Shown here piece after piece: positions 43,635 through 52,440 of a DNA stretch of 64,000 nt; position 1 is the stretch's first letter, and each line of letters opens with the position of its first letter. Position numbers and translations under genes: made by a program. The DNA is from VFKU01 sp964620045 (GTDB lineage: Bacteria; Hydrogenedentota; Hydrogenedentia; Hydrogenedentales; GCA-2746185), in assembly GCA_964620045.1 (NCBI GenBank), contig CAZUJL010000001.1, positions 310,001-374,000 on the forward strand. Reading direction: 5' to 3'. The notes beneath the pieces are model-generated. The model was not told where the DNA came from and did not search any database. It saw only the letters and a program-made list of their open reading frames with translations.

Positions 43635-43681
43635 TCAACCCGCGATCACAGCTCGCGAGTACGCTCGCCCTCCCAAACCAT

Positions 43682-45265
43682 TTACTTTACCGCAGCTTCT
43701 TTCGCCTTGGCCTTGTACATCTCGCGCAGCTCGCGCTTGAGGATTTTGCCGGACGGCCCCAGCGGGAACTCTTTCACGATTTCGACATGGCGCGGGTATT
43801 TGTACGCCGCCATGTTTTCCTTCGACCACTTTATGATGGCGTCCGGCGACACAATCTTGCCGGCCTTCGGAATAATATAGGCCACCACTTCTTCGCCGTA
43901 TTCGTCGTCGGGGATGCCGATGACGGCCGCGAGCGAGACATCCGGATGCGTGACCAGCACTTCTTCGAGCTCGCGCGGGTAGACGTTGAAGCCGCCGCGA
44001 ATGATCATGTCCTTCGTGCGATCAACGATGTAAAAGTAGCCGTCCTCGTCGCGCCTGGCGACGTCACCGGAGTGGAACCAGCCGCCGGCGAAGGCCTCGG
44101 CCGTGGCTTCCGGCCGCTTGTAGTAGCCCTTCATGATGTTGTGCCCGCGGATGATCACTTCGCCCGGCTCGCCCGGCTTCACGTCGTTCATGTTCTCGTC
44201 CACGCAGCGCATTTCGCAGCCCCAGATCGGCAGACCAATGGAGCCCGGCTTGCGCGGCACGTCGGGCCGGTTCGAGCAGGCGACCGGCGAAGTCTCGGAG
44301 AGGCCGTAGCCCTCGAGGATGATCGCGTTGAAGCGTTCTTCAAACCCTTTCATCACTTCGACCGGAATCGCCGCGCCGCCGGAGCCGCACATGCGCAGGT
44401 TTTGCGCGATCTTCTTCAGGTCAAACTTGTTCGCATCAGGATAGTTCAGGATGTCCCAGTACATCGTCGGCACGCCGCTGAACAGCGTAATGTTTTCATC
44501 CTGCATCAGTTTCAGCGTCGCCTCAGCGGAGAAGCGCGGCAACAGCACCAGCGTCGCGCCGCCCATGATGCCCGCGTTCAACTGCGTGCTTTGGCCGTAG
44601 CTGTGGAACATCGGCAACACGCACAGCACGCGGTCGGTCGGCTCGATGCGGATGCAGGTGCTGAACGCGAGCGGATTCATCACCATGTTCTGGTGCGTCA
44701 GCTCGGCGCCCTTCGCCTTGCCCGTCGTGCCGGAGGTGTACAGGATCACGGCGGTGTCGCTCGGCTCCATTTGCACGGTGTCGAACTTCGGCGACTGGCT
44801 CGCCATCATGTCCGCCAGCGTCTTCACGCCCGGAATCGGCGACGCCCCGCCCATCTGCGCCGGCAGGAGCCACAGGTTCTTGCACGCGGGCACATCGCCC
44901 ATGGCTTCGTGCGCGGCTTTCGCCAGCGGCAACTCGGGCGTGCCTTCGAAACAGAAAAACGCGACGGCGTCGGAATCTTCGAGGTGATATGCGAACTCGC
45001 GGCGCTTGAGCAGCACGTTAAGCGGAACGACCGCGGCGCCGGCCTTCAGGATGCCGTAGTACACAATCGGGAAATACGGGACGTTCGGGCAGCAGAGCGC
45101 GACCTTGTCGCCCTTCTTCACGCCGGCGGCCGCCAATCCATTGGCCACCTGGTTCGACATCGCGTTCAATTGCGCGTAGGTCAGCCGCGTCGGCCCCATC
45201 ACGACCGCTTCCTTATTGGGATACCGCGACGCACTGTCCGTAAGACCAACTGCCAAATTCATCAT
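43682..45265 (-). CDS. acyl-CoA synthetase (AMP-forming ligase), copy 2
   Basis: A 527-residue paralogue of the neighbouring ligase, with ILYTSGTTGKAKGAELTH, EGYGLSETSP, WFHSGDVARRDEDGYFYIVDRTKDMIIRGG and PSGKILKREL. The two share most of the C-terminal half but differ in the acyl-binding middle (for example FSTCIRIEPTDRVL versus SSRLFEFEPDDRTL), so substrates may differ. It starts at ATG 45265 with GAGGA upstream, and the 218-base gap beyond it holds a GAGTT...AACTC hairpin (45302-45331) but no clear promoter. Confidence 0.9.
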   Translation of the reverse strand: MMNLAVGLTDSASRYPNKEAVVMGPTRLTYAQLNAMSNQVANGLAAAGVKKGDKVALCCPNVPYFPIVYYGILKAGAAVVPLNVLLKRREFAYHLEDSDAVAFFCFEGTPELPLAKAAHEAMGDVPACKNLWLLPAQMGGASPIPGVKTLADMMASQSPKFDTVQMEPSDTAVILYTSGTTGKAKGAELTHQNMVMNPLAFSTCIRIEPTDRVLCVLPMFHSYGQSTQLNAGIMGGATLVLLPRFSAEATLKLMQDENITLFSGVPTMYWDILNYPDANKFDLKKIAQNLRMCGSGGAAIPVEVMKGFEERFNAIILEGYGLSETSPVACSNRPDVPRKPGSIGLPIWGCEMRCVDENMNDVKPGEPGEVIIRGHNIMKGYYKRPEATAEAFAGGWFHSGDVARRDEDGYFYIVDRTKDMIIRGGFNVYPRELEEVLVTHPDVSLAAVIGIPDDEYGEEVVAYIIPKAGKIVSPDAIIKWSKENMAAYKYPRHVEIVKEFPLGPSGKILKRELREMYKAKAKEAAVK

Positions 45266-45483
45266 AATGGTAAAAATCCTCGTTACTACTTGCCCGACAC
45301 GGAGTTACGGCCCTTCCCTGCGGGCCAACTCTGCATTTTCGCATCCACAGGCCGCCCAGTCAACCAAAATCGGCCTTTTCCAGGGGTTGAGGTCTATGGG
45401 CGTTCCGAGAAGTAGGTTGCACCACACTGGCCCATCGGCCATGCTGGCCCGCACGCGCGCAAGGCGCGCCACAAGGAGCACGC

Positions 45484-45957
45484 ATGGACACCAATCGCAG
45501 GGAATTCCTCTCACTGGCCGGAATCGGGGCTGCTGCACTTGCAGCCGGAGTGGCCAATGACGCCGTAGCGGCCGATGCCGCCGGCGACGCGCTCTCGGGC
45601 GTGGAAGCCGCAAACACCAAAATCGTGAACGACTTTTGCGCGACGTGGGAGTCGCTGGACGTCGAGAAGCTTTCGTCGTTCTGGGACGACAAGATCACCT
45701 TCCGCCTGATCGAGGGCCAGCCGCGCGTCGAGGGCAAGGCCGCGCTAATCGCGGGCACCAAACAATTCCTCGCGACACGCTCCGCCGCGCGCTTCGAAGT
45801 GCTGCGTTCGCAGGCGATCGGCAACATCGTGATTAACGAACGCATCGACCACTTCACACGCGCCGACGGCAAAGACGCCTTCCACATTACGGGTGTATTT
45901 TTGGTCAAGGGCGGCAAGATCGTCGAGTGGCAGGACTACACCTGGCCGCAGGGATGA
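45484..45957 (+). CDS. Tat-exported limonene-1,2-epoxide hydrolase / SnoaL-like protein
   Basis: A 157-residue protein with a twin-arginine signal (TNRREFLSLAGIGAAALAAGVA) and an NTF2-like domain from residue 40: VNDFCATWESLDVEKLSSFWDD, a strand region GQPRVEGKAALI, and DHFTRADGKDAFHITGVFLVKGGKIVEWQDYTW. This matches the limonene-1,2-epoxide hydrolase group, whose Asp-Arg-Asp triad cannot be fully confirmed here. AAGGAG lies 5 bases before ATG. Coupled to the next gene by ATGA. Confidence 0.8.
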   Translation: MDTNRREFLSLAGIGAAALAAGVANDAVAADAAGDALSGVEAANTKIVNDFCATWESLDVEKLSSFWDDKITFRLIEGQPRVEGKAALIAGTKQFLATRSAARFEVLRSQAIGNIVINERIDHFTRADGKDAFHITGVFLVKGGKIVEWQDYTWPQG

Positions 45958-46826
45958 AGCGCGTCGCTCCATTCGTCGCGGCCTTCGTTCTACTCGCGTG
46001 CGCGATTGCGCGCGCGCAGGAGCCGGCGCATTTCCATCATGTGCACCTCAATGTGACCGATCCCCCGCGTACGATCGCGTACTACATGAAAATCCACGGC
46101 GCGACGCCGGTGCGGTATCGCGGCGTAGCCGACGCCGTGTTCACGGAGCGGTCGTTCATTCTGCTCAACAAGGTCGATACGCCCGCGCCAAACGCGCTCG
46201 AAGCCGGCCTGTGGCACATCGGCTGGGGCGGACGCGACGTGCCGAGCGAGTACGAATGGTTCAAGAAAAACGGCGCGAAAATCCGCGTGCCGCTCTATCC
46301 GCTGAACGAAATCTGGGTCACCTATCTGTCCGGCCCGGACGACGAAATGATCGAAGTGAACACAATGGGCCACAACCGCTTCGGGCACGTGCATCTGCTG
46401 GCGAAGGACGTGAATACGACGACCGACTGGTACGTCACGCATCTCGGCGCGGTCACGCGCGGGGACGCCGTGCCGAAGCCGGAAGACATGAGTACGGTGC
46501 GCGCCTGGAGCCGCAGCTTTCGCTCCGATAACGTGGGCTTCGTCGTGTACGGCCTGCCGGACTACACGCCCGCGCCGCCGTGGTGGACCGATGCGCCGCT
46601 GGCGGACACGAAACCCACCGACGGTCGCGTGATCGATCACATCGCGTTCTCGTATCGCGACATCGCGCCCGTGTTCGAACGCTTGAAGGCCGCCGGCATC
46701 GAGATCGTCGCCCCCATCGCCGAACAACCTGCGTTCAAGCATAAGAGCTTCTTCATCCGCGGGCCGGATAAGGTCTTGATCGAGATCGTGGAAGACAAGC
46801 CAATTCCGGAAGGAATTTGGGACTAG
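45954..46826 (+). CDS. exported VOC-family protein (two glyoxalase-like domains)
   Basis: A 290-residue protein with a signal peptide (APFVAAFVLLACAIARAQ). Two vicinal-oxygen-chelate modules follow: residues 25-145 start HFHHVHLNVTDPPRTIAYYMKIHG, and residues 150-285 start RFGHVHLLAKDVNTTTDWYVTHLG and end DKVLIEIVEDK. His and Glu at the expected metal positions are present. Such proteins cleave or isomerise small oxygenated compounds; the pairing with an epoxide hydrolase-like protein suggests a joint role. ATG 45954 overlaps the previous stop (ATGA). Its TAG shares CTAG (46823-46826) with the DUF72 gene. Confidence 0.85.
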   Translation: MKRVAPFVAAFVLLACAIARAQEPAHFHHVHLNVTDPPRTIAYYMKIHGATPVRYRGVADAVFTERSFILLNKVDTPAPNALEAGLWHIGWGGRDVPSEYEWFKKNGAKIRVPLYPLNEIWVTYLSGPDDEMIEVNTMGHNRFGHVHLLAKDVNTTTDWYVTHLGAVTRGDAVPKPEDMSTVRAWSRSFRSDNVGFVVYGLPDYTPAPPWWTDAPLADTKPTDGRVIDHIAFSYRDIAPVFERLKAAGIEIVAPIAEQPAFKHKSFFIRGPDKVLIEIVEDKPIPEGIWD

Positions 46827-47644
46827 TTCGACAGCTTCTCGATCAGCGGATCTAAATCACCGTGCGCGTACCCGCCGTAGTGCTTATCGACATATCCGAA
46901 TAGTTCAGTTTTATTCTCGATCAGCTTTTCCAAGTGCGGGATCCAGCGTTCCATATCCTTCTTGCGATCGATCACGGTTTTATTAAATACCTTCGTGATA
47001 CTCTCGGTCGCCTTGCGATCACCCAGCCAGCGGATATAAACGAACGGGCCGGTCACGATTTCCTTGTGCTTGAACAACTGATCCGGCGAACTCATCCACG
47101 GATGGTCGATCAGGCAACAAGCGACATTATTATCGTGGAGGATCTCGAATAGTGCCGGATTCATCCATTGCTTGTTCCGGCACTCCACCGCAAAGCGATA
47201 CCCCACTTTCGGCAGGGTCTTGAGAAACTTGGACAAGCGTGTGAGGAAATCGTCCTCGGTCACGCCGTCGCGCTTGGTGTAGTACTGAAACTGGAACACG
47301 ATGGGACCAAGTTTCGGGCCGAGTCCCGACATTGTCTTCAGAAAGCCATTAAGCTCGTGTTCGCAATCCTCGAGGAATTTGGTGTGCGTAATCGTCTTGG
47401 GCGCTTTTGAGGACAACAAAAAACCGTCCGGGACCTTCTCGCGCCAACCGGCCACCAAACTCTCCGACGGCGCGTTGTGAAACGTCGCGTCGACCTCGAC
47501 GGTGCTGTATTGCGTGCCGTAATACCGGAGAAAATCGGCTTCCTTCGTGCCCTTGGGATAGAAGCTGCCCAACAGGCCGGGCGCAGTCCAGCCGCAGGTG
47601 CCCAAATGCACAGAGGGCGGCAGCTTGTTGTCCCGTTCGCCCAC
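46823..47644 (-). CDS. DUF72 domain-containing protein
   Basis: A 273-residue TIM-barrel protein of the DUF72 (YecE-like) family: VHLGTCGWTAPGLLGSFYPKG at the N-terminus, YSTVEVDATFHNAPS, VFQFQYY, FAVECRNKQWMNPALFEIL and YIRWLGDR. The function of the family is unknown. GTG 47644 lies 4 bases after the stop of the SDR gene, with AGGG overlapping that stop, so translation is coupled. Confidence 0.88.
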   Translation of the reverse strand: MGERDNKLPPSVHLGTCGWTAPGLLGSFYPKGTKEADFLRYYGTQYSTVEVDATFHNAPSESLVAGWREKVPDGFLLSSKAPKTITHTKFLEDCEHELNGFLKTMSGLGPKLGPIVFQFQYYTKRDGVTEDDFLTRLSKFLKTLPKVGYRFAVECRNKQWMNPALFEILHDNNVACCLIDHPWMSSPDQLFKHKEIVTGPFVYIRWLGDRKATESITKVFNKTVIDRKKDMERWIPHLEKLIENKTELFGYVDKHYGGYAHGDLDPLIEKLSN

Positions 47645-47648
47645 GCCG

Positions 47649-48353
47649 TCACCCTGCCGGCGGCCGGCGCAGCGGGCGGATTTCGATCTCGGAGATCACG
47701 GTGCCCGGCGCGCTGCGCAGCGCTTGTGCGCAGGCCTGGCCGATTTCCTCGGGCGTCACTTTCCACGAGTGATCGGCGGCCGGATCGTGCCGGTGCGAGG
47801 CGGAATCCACCGAGCCTGGGTAAATCGCCGTTACTTTGATGGCAACATCCCGCACTTCAGATAGGAGGGATTGCGTGAAGCCGGTAACGGCGTACTTGGT
47901 TGCCGCATAAGCGCTGCCGCCCGGCAACGGCACTTTGCCTGAGATGGATGAAAGATTAATGAGGTGTCCGTGCCCTTGTTCCCTGAATATCGGCAACACA
48001 GCCTTCGTAGCGTGGAACATCCCGGAAATATTGGTGTCGACGAGCGCACGCCACTCTTCGATCGAAATGTCCCACACGCTCTTGCGCACAACGATACCGG
48101 CATTGTTGATCAGCGCATCCACGCCGCCGAGGTCCTCGGCCAAGGATTGCACCGCCGCCTGCGTCACTTCGTAGTCGCGCAGGTCGCAGGAGGCGCCGAA
48201 GGCGGTCCCGCCCTGCTCGCGGATGCTGGCGCACACGTCGCCGAGCATCTCCGCGTGACGCGCGATCAGGCCGACGCTACAGCCGTCCATCGCCAGGTAC
48301 GAAGCGATCCCCTTGCCGATGCCGCGGCTCGCTCCGGTGACGATTACGCGCAT
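47649..48353 (-). CDS. SDR family NAD(P)-dependent oxidoreductase
   Basis: A 234-residue classical short-chain dehydrogenase: cofactor loop TGASRGIGKGIA at the start, DALINNAGI, the catalytic Ser in NLSSISGKVPL and the YAATK catalytic pair. The typical C-terminal KVTAIYPGSVDS follows. RHAEM after strand 2 has an Arg, favouring NADP(H). AGAGG lies five bases before ATG 48353. It forms a tight row with the TPR gene upstream (9 bases) and the DUF72 gene downstream. Confidence 0.9.
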   Translation of the reverse strand: MRVIVTGASRGIGKGIASYLAMDGCSVGLIARHAEMLGDVCASIREQGGTAFGASCDLRDYEVTQAAVQSLAEDLGGVDALINNAGIVVRKSVWDISIEEWRALVDTNISGMFHATKAVLPIFREQGHGHLINLSSISGKVPLPGGSAYAATKYAVTGFTQSLLSEVRDVAIKVTAIYPGSVDSASHRHDPAADHSWKVTPEEIGQACAQALRSAPGTVISEIEIRPLRRPPAG

Positions 48354-48362
48354 GCGCGCCTC

Positions 48363-49616
48363 TCAGGAACCCGGCGGGCGGTTGTACAACCGCGAGCGCC
48401 AGTACACGCCGATGCGGCCTTCGTCGGGCTCGCTCAACTGGTGGATGGTGTGCAGCGCCCACGGCTCGGGCGCGCAGCGTTCCTGGAAGGCCAGCGCCAG
48501 GCGCCCGGCTTCGTCGGCGTCGTCGGCGGACACGCCGTATACGAGATACACCGTGCGGCCGTCGTTCTCGCCGCGCAGCATCACCTGAAAGCTCGCGGCG
48601 GAGTTCGACATGCGGCCTTCGAACGCCTGCAACGCCTCGATCACTTCCTCGGTCAGCAGGTCTTCCTCGAACAACCGCAGCACATGCTCGGCCGCATGCT
48701 CGCGCATATCATTGCGGTTCGCGAAGCGCAGCAGCGCCGCGCCCACGTAGCCCGCGGCTTCGTCGTCCTCTTCCTCGTCGTCCAGCACGGTCTCCAGCGC
48801 CTCGGAAAGCAGCTCCCATGCCGGCCACACGTGCTCCTGCGACTCTTCGTAGTCCGCGCGGGCCAGCAGCGTCCGCCAGCCTTCGGGGCTGAGGTCCTGC
48901 AGCTTGGTGATGCAGCGTTCCAGCGTCTCTTCGTCGTCTCGGCGCACAGCCGTGATCGCCCAGTTGAACCAGATGTCTTCCGGTTCGTCGGTGCAGGTGA
49001 GCGCCTTTTCAAAAGCAGCGTAGGCGTCGTCGAACTTTTTGCGTTCGCTTTCGACAATGCCGAGCGACTTCCACACTTCGTCATCGTCCGGCGTGTGTTC
49101 GAGGTACGCGCGATACATCGCGGCGGCGCCGGCGAGATCGTTCAGCGCTTCGAGGCAGTATGCGCGCTGCACGTAGGCCTCGCTGAAGTCCGCGTTCAGC
49201 GTGATCGCTTTCTGATAGGCGTTGGCCGCTTCCATATACCGCTCTTCGCGGCCAAAGTTGATCGCGAGATTGAACCACGCGAGATGGTTGTTCGCGTCCA
49301 GCTCGCACAGGTTCCGCAGGAACACCTCGGCCTGCATGTGCTCGCCCAAATCCGAAAACTCAATTCCCGCGGCCAGCACAAACGCGAGGTCGTCGCCTTC
49401 GTCTTTCATTATGTCCGCCACCAACTGCTCGGCGTCGTTCGTGCGTTCCAGTTCCAGCAGGCATACGGCCTCAATCGCGAGCGCGCGCCCGCGATCGGTG
49501 CTGGTCAGTGTCTGGCCGTACAAAGTACGCACCATGTCCAGCGCCGGCTGCGTGTCGCCGGTCGTCAGCAATTCTTCCGCGCGATCTATCGTGCTAATGG
49601 TCGTGGTGGATTCCAC
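48363..49616 (-). CDS. tetratricopeptide repeat protein
   Basis: A 417-residue cytoplasmic protein without signal peptide. Residues 60-240 carry TPR helices (HLAWFNLAINFGREERYMEAANAYQKAITLNADF, DEVWKSLGIVESERKKFDDAYAAFEKAL). An acidic run, DDEEEDDEAAG, lies near residue 280, and a separate C-terminal region (SAASFQVMLRGENDGRTVYLVYGVSADDADEA) lacks TPR features and is reminiscent of a small ferredoxin-like fold. GTG 49616 has GGGAGG five bases upstream. It probably acts as a scaffold; the partner is unknown. Confidence 0.8.
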   Translation of the reverse strand: MESTTTISTIDRAEELLTTGDTQPALDMVRTLYGQTLTSTDRGRALAIEAVCLLELERTNDAEQLVADIMKDEGDDLAFVLAAGIEFSDLGEHMQAEVFLRNLCELDANNHLAWFNLAINFGREERYMEAANAYQKAITLNADFSEAYVQRAYCLEALNDLAGAAAMYRAYLEHTPDDDEVWKSLGIVESERKKFDDAYAAFEKALTCTDEPEDIWFNWAITAVRRDDEETLERCITKLQDLSPEGWRTLLARADYEESQEHVWPAWELLSEALETVLDDEEEDDEAAGYVGAALLRFANRNDMREHAAEHVLRLFEEDLLTEEVIEALQAFEGRMSNSAASFQVMLRGENDGRTVYLVYGVSADDADEAGRLALAFQERCAPEPWALHTIHQLSEPDEGRIGVYWRSRLYNRPPGS

Positions 49617-49634
49617 GTTGACCTCCCAGTCTGT

Positions 49635-50621
49635 CTACGCCGCATTCACTTCAACGAGCACCTTGCCCAGATGGCCGCCCGACAACCGGGCAAAGGCCTC
49701 TTGCACGTGCTCCATGTTGAAAATCTTGTCGATCACCGGCTTTTGTTTCGCCGCGTTCATTGTGTCCACGACATGTCGCCAGGCCTCCTGCGCCGCCGCC
49801 GGCGCAAATTTGCCCACATGCACGCCCTCAATGCGCACCTGCTTGAACAGCACCATGCCCAAATCCAGCTCGGCCTTTCGGCCGGCCAACAGCCCAATTA
49901 CCATCACGCGGCCGCCCATATTCAGCATGGCCACGTGGTCCGACAGGCGCGCGCCGCCCAGATGCTCGATCAAGAGATCGGGACCGCCGCCGTCGCAGGC
50001 CTTCGCCACCTGGCCGGAGAGATCCGCGGCGCCGTCGTCGATCACGGCGTCCGCGCCAAGCGCCTGCAGCCGTGCGCGTTTTTCCGCATCGCGGCTCAAG
50101 GCCACGACGCGGGCGCCAAGCGCTTTCGCAAGCTGAATCGACGCAATGCCGACGCCGCCCGACGCACCGGTGACCAGCACCGTCTCGCCGCGCTTGAGCC
50201 CGCCCTGAATCACCAAGGCCTTCCACGCCGTCAAATACACCAGCGGCGCGGCGGCCGTTTCGTTCAGCGTCCATCCGCCCGGAATCGGCGCGAGCACGTC
50301 TTCGGGCACGGCGACAAAATCCGCCAGTGTGCCCTGCCGCGTGATGCCGATTTCGCTGCGCAGCACCACGGCCGTGTCGCCCGCGCGGAACTTGCTGCCC
50401 GCGGACGCTTCGCGCACGATGCCCGTGCCGTCGCGTCCGACCGTAAGCGGAAGCTGGCCCGCGCCGGGATACCGGCCTTCGACGAGCAGCCGATCGGCGG
50501 GGTTCAGCGCGGCGAAGCGCACCTGCAGCAACACTTCACCGGGGAGCACGCGGGGCACGGGAGCATCTTCCAGGCGATAGTTCGAAATGTCACCGAATTC
50601 GTGGAAGCGCCAAGCGCGCAC
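49635..50621 (-). CDS. zinc-free MDR quinone oxidoreductase / NADPH dehydrogenase
   Basis: A 328-residue medium-chain reductase: PRVLPGEVLLQVRFAALNPADRLLVEGRYPG in the N-terminal catalytic domain, VTGASGGVGIASIQLAKALGARVVALSRDAEK as the Rossmann cofactor site, and the C-terminal FARLSGGHLGKVLVEV. The zinc ligands of alcohol dehydrogenases are absent, as in quinone reductases (QOR/crotonase-type). Serine and Arg around SRDAEK suggest NADPH. GTG 50621 has AAGGAG six bases upstream. Confidence 0.88.
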   Translation of the reverse strand: MRAWRFHEFGDISNYRLEDAPVPRVLPGEVLLQVRFAALNPADRLLVEGRYPGAGQLPLTVGRDGTGIVREASAGSKFRAGDTAVVLRSEIGITRQGTLADFVAVPEDVLAPIPGGWTLNETAAAPLVYLTAWKALVIQGGLKRGETVLVTGASGGVGIASIQLAKALGARVVALSRDAEKRARLQALGADAVIDDGAADLSGQVAKACDGGGPDLLIEHLGGARLSDHVAMLNMGGRVMVIGLLAGRKAELDLGMVLFKQVRIEGVHVGKFAPAAAQEAWRHVVDTMNAAKQKPVIDKIFNMEHVQEAFARLSGGHLGKVLVEVNAA

Positions 50622-50687
50622 TTCAAGCTCCTTCCCCGCAGCGCCTCTATTCTACCGAAACGCGCCACCCGCCTTCACGCAGGCGGC

Positions 50688-51215
50688 TCAGCGACCGTCC
50701 AGCCGGTCCAGCAGCGCGTGCAACGCCACGCGGGTCTTGCCGTCCTCAAACGCGTGCTTGCGCAGACCGGCGCGCACTTCGGCCAAGGGCATCGTCACCA
50801 CCTCGATTTGTTCGTCCCATTCCGGACGCGCCGGCACTTGGCGGAGATCAAAAGCCAGGAACAAATGGAGGGCCTCGGAGAGAATCCCAACCGAGGGGTA
50901 CATCTTTCCGATCGACTCGAGCCGCCCGGCGGAATAACCGGTTTCTTCTTCCAATTCCGCGAGCGCGCGTTTTTCCGGTGTGTCGCCGGGCTCAAACTTG
51001 CCCGCGGGAATTTCGAGCATGTCGCGGCCGATCGCGATGCGGAACTGGCGAACCAGCACGACGCCGTCGTCGAGCACGGGCAGTACGCCCACGCCGCCCG
51101 GATGCACCATCACTTCGCGCTGCGCCTCGCGGCCGTCGTCGAGCCGCACGGTGCCGGCATCGATGCGAATGATCTTGCCGGTGAACTTCGTCTCGCGGTG
51201 TATCCACGTTTCCAT
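50688..51215 (-). CDS. Nudix hydrolase, ADP-ribose pyrophosphatase-like
   Basis: A 175-residue Nudix protein. The Nudix box runs from GKFEPGD to ELEEETGY; the usual Arg of R-E-x-x-E-E is Ala (RALAELEEETG), a change seen in some members. The N-terminal HPGGVGVLPVLDDGVVLVRQFR and the LEIPAG just before the box are typical of ADP-ribose pyrophosphatases (NudF-like), which split ADP-ribose into AMP and ribose 5-phosphate. The ATG at 51215 gives the standard length; the longer open frame upstream has no protein character. Confidence 0.85.
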   Translation of the reverse strand: METWIHRETKFTGKIIRIDAGTVRLDDGREAQREVMVHPGGVGVLPVLDDGVVLVRQFRIAIGRDMLEIPAGKFEPGDTPEKRALAELEEETGYSAGRLESIGKMYPSVGILSEALHLFLAFDLRQVPARPEWDEQIEVVTMPLAEVRAGLRKHAFEDGKTRVALHALLDRLDGR

Positions 51216-51254
51216 CGTCAGCTTCCCGGTTCGCGCGCAGTATAGATGAAACGA

Positions 51255-51282
51255 ATCGGCCCCGGATCGCTCCGGGGCCGAT
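51255..51282. terminator. GC-rich 11-bp hairpin between Nudix and metal-binding genes
   Basis: Perfect stem ATCGGCCCCGG / CCGGGGCCGAT with loop ATCGCT, 20 bases after the stop of the metal-binding gene on the minus strand. A T-tract is missing on the minus strand; on the plus strand GAAAAATC follows. It may be a transcript-end hairpin that needs Rho or blocks decay. Confidence 0.5.
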
Positions 51283-51301
51283 GAAAAATCTAAATCAGCA
51301 A

Positions 51302-51985
51302 TTAGTTGTGGTGCGCGTCGTGCTCGGCTTTGTGCTCGGCCGATTCCGCGGGGGCTTCGCCCTTGTCGAGCATCGCGATGAATTTCGCCGGCGACTTCTC
51401 GAAGTCCGCCGCGCAATGATCGCAGCAGAACTGCGCCAGGCGGCTCGCATACACCTTCTGCACCGGGTCGCCCATGACATCCAGCGGTTCACCGCTGACG
51501 AGGCACTTGGTGAGCTTGTAGTCGGGCAACTGCTTGGCGATCGTGGCTTCGTTCAGCTTCGCCAGATAGGTGTCTGGATCTTTCGCGAAGGTCTGCGCGC
51601 TCTTCTGCGATCCGAAGCGCACGAGGCGGTTCATGTACACCACATCAAGGACCTTATCGTCGGCCGGAAGCGCTTCGCCGGTGACCACGTCGGTCGTCAG
51701 CGCGTAGTGCGGCTTCTGGTCCGCAATCATCGCGGCGTCGAGTTTGGAAAGGTACTGCGCGGGGTTCGCCTTGAAGCGCGGCTCGCAACCCGAGCAACAA
51801 AACTTAATCTGGCGGCCTTCGTGGATATAGGCCACCGGCTCGCCCATCGAACCCAATTCATCACCACCCACGGGGCAGGTGTTCAGGCTGTACGGGTCGC
51901 CCTTGAACGTCGCCGCATCTTCGCCTTGCGCGGTCATGGCCATGCCCAACACCATCGCTACCAACATCATCTTCATTGCACGCAT
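51302..51985 (-). CDS. exported metal-binding protein with three TRASH/YHS-like repeats
   Basis: A 227-residue exported protein (signal MKMMLVAMVLGMAMTAQG); AGGAG lies 8 bases before ATG 51985. Three repeats of about 55 residues follow: the first has CPVGGDELG...KFCCSGCEPRFKANPAQYLSKL, the last CLVSGEPLDVMG...QFCCDHCAADFEKSPAKFIAML, and the middle one keeps the frame (VTGEALPADD...RFGSQKSAQTFAKDPDTYLAKL) but has lost every Cys. The Cys pattern C...C-C-x-x-C fits YHS/TRASH metal sites, and the tail HKAEHDAHHN may also bind metal. Copper or another soft metal is a likely ligand, possibly for the nearby oxidase. Confidence 0.8.
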   Translation of the reverse strand: MRAMKMMLVAMVLGMAMTAQGEDAATFKGDPYSLNTCPVGGDELGSMGEPVAYIHEGRQIKFCCSGCEPRFKANPAQYLSKLDAAMIADQKPHYALTTDVVTGEALPADDKVLDVVYMNRLVRFGSQKSAQTFAKDPDTYLAKLNEATIAKQLPDYKLTKCLVSGEPLDVMGDPVQKVYASRLAQFCCDHCAADFEKSPAKFIAMLDKGEAPAESAEHKAEHDAHHN

Positions 51986-52091
51986 GCGTCCATCTCCTGG
52001 TTCGTTCCGGAATGCGGGTCTAGGATACCGCGCCCGATCGAAATGTCCCCTGTTAAACACTTTTGGGCCGCCGGCTGTTCCGGCCGCCCGC

Positions 52092-52430
52092 TTAGTCTGG
52101 GTGGCGCCGTTCCTCGGTAAATGCCCAATAAACGGCCGCTATGCCGCCCGCGCCCACCGCCGCCATCACGAGCATCCACACCGTCGGATTGAATTCCTGC
52201 CGCACGCGCCACATGGCGAACAGCATTAACAGAATGAAAAATGCGAAGCCGGCAAGAAAGAATCCGATGCGCTTCACATACCAGTACACGTGCTTGCGGT
52301 CGTCGCGCCGCATTTGCTCGCCGATGAGCAGCGCGGCCGCGATAGCCTGTTGTTCGCGCAGCTCTTCCGCACTGGGCCGCGCGGGTGGCGTGGGCCGCGG
52401 TTGCGGCCCGGGATTCCGGGCATCCCCCAT
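52092..52430 (-). CDS. small membrane protein, 112 aa
   Basis: A 112-residue protein with a Pro-rich start (PGPQPRPTPPARPSAEELREQQ), one central membrane helix pair (RIGFFLAGFAFFILLMLFAMW and WMLVMAAVGAGGIAAVYWAF) and a short charged tail. No family recognised. It follows the ComEA-like gene by 10 bases on the same strand. Confidence 0.6.
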   Translation of the reverse strand: MGDARNPGPQPRPTPPARPSAEELREQQAIAAALLIGEQMRRDDRKHVYWYVKRIGFFLAGFAFFILLMLFAMWRVRQEFNPTVWMLVMAAVGAGGIAAVYWAFTEERRHPD

Positions 52431-52440
52431 GACAGCGCAC

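Noticed and set aside
43604..45415. A 603-codon plus-strand frame
   Set aside because: Antisense to the second acyl-CoA ligase, with the same Arg/His-rich bias.
47964..51245. A 1093-codon open frame on the plus strand
   Set aside because: It lies antisense to five well-supported minus-strand genes (SDR, TPR, MDR, Nudix) and has Arg/His-rich, low-complexity composition typical of GC-rich antisense frames.
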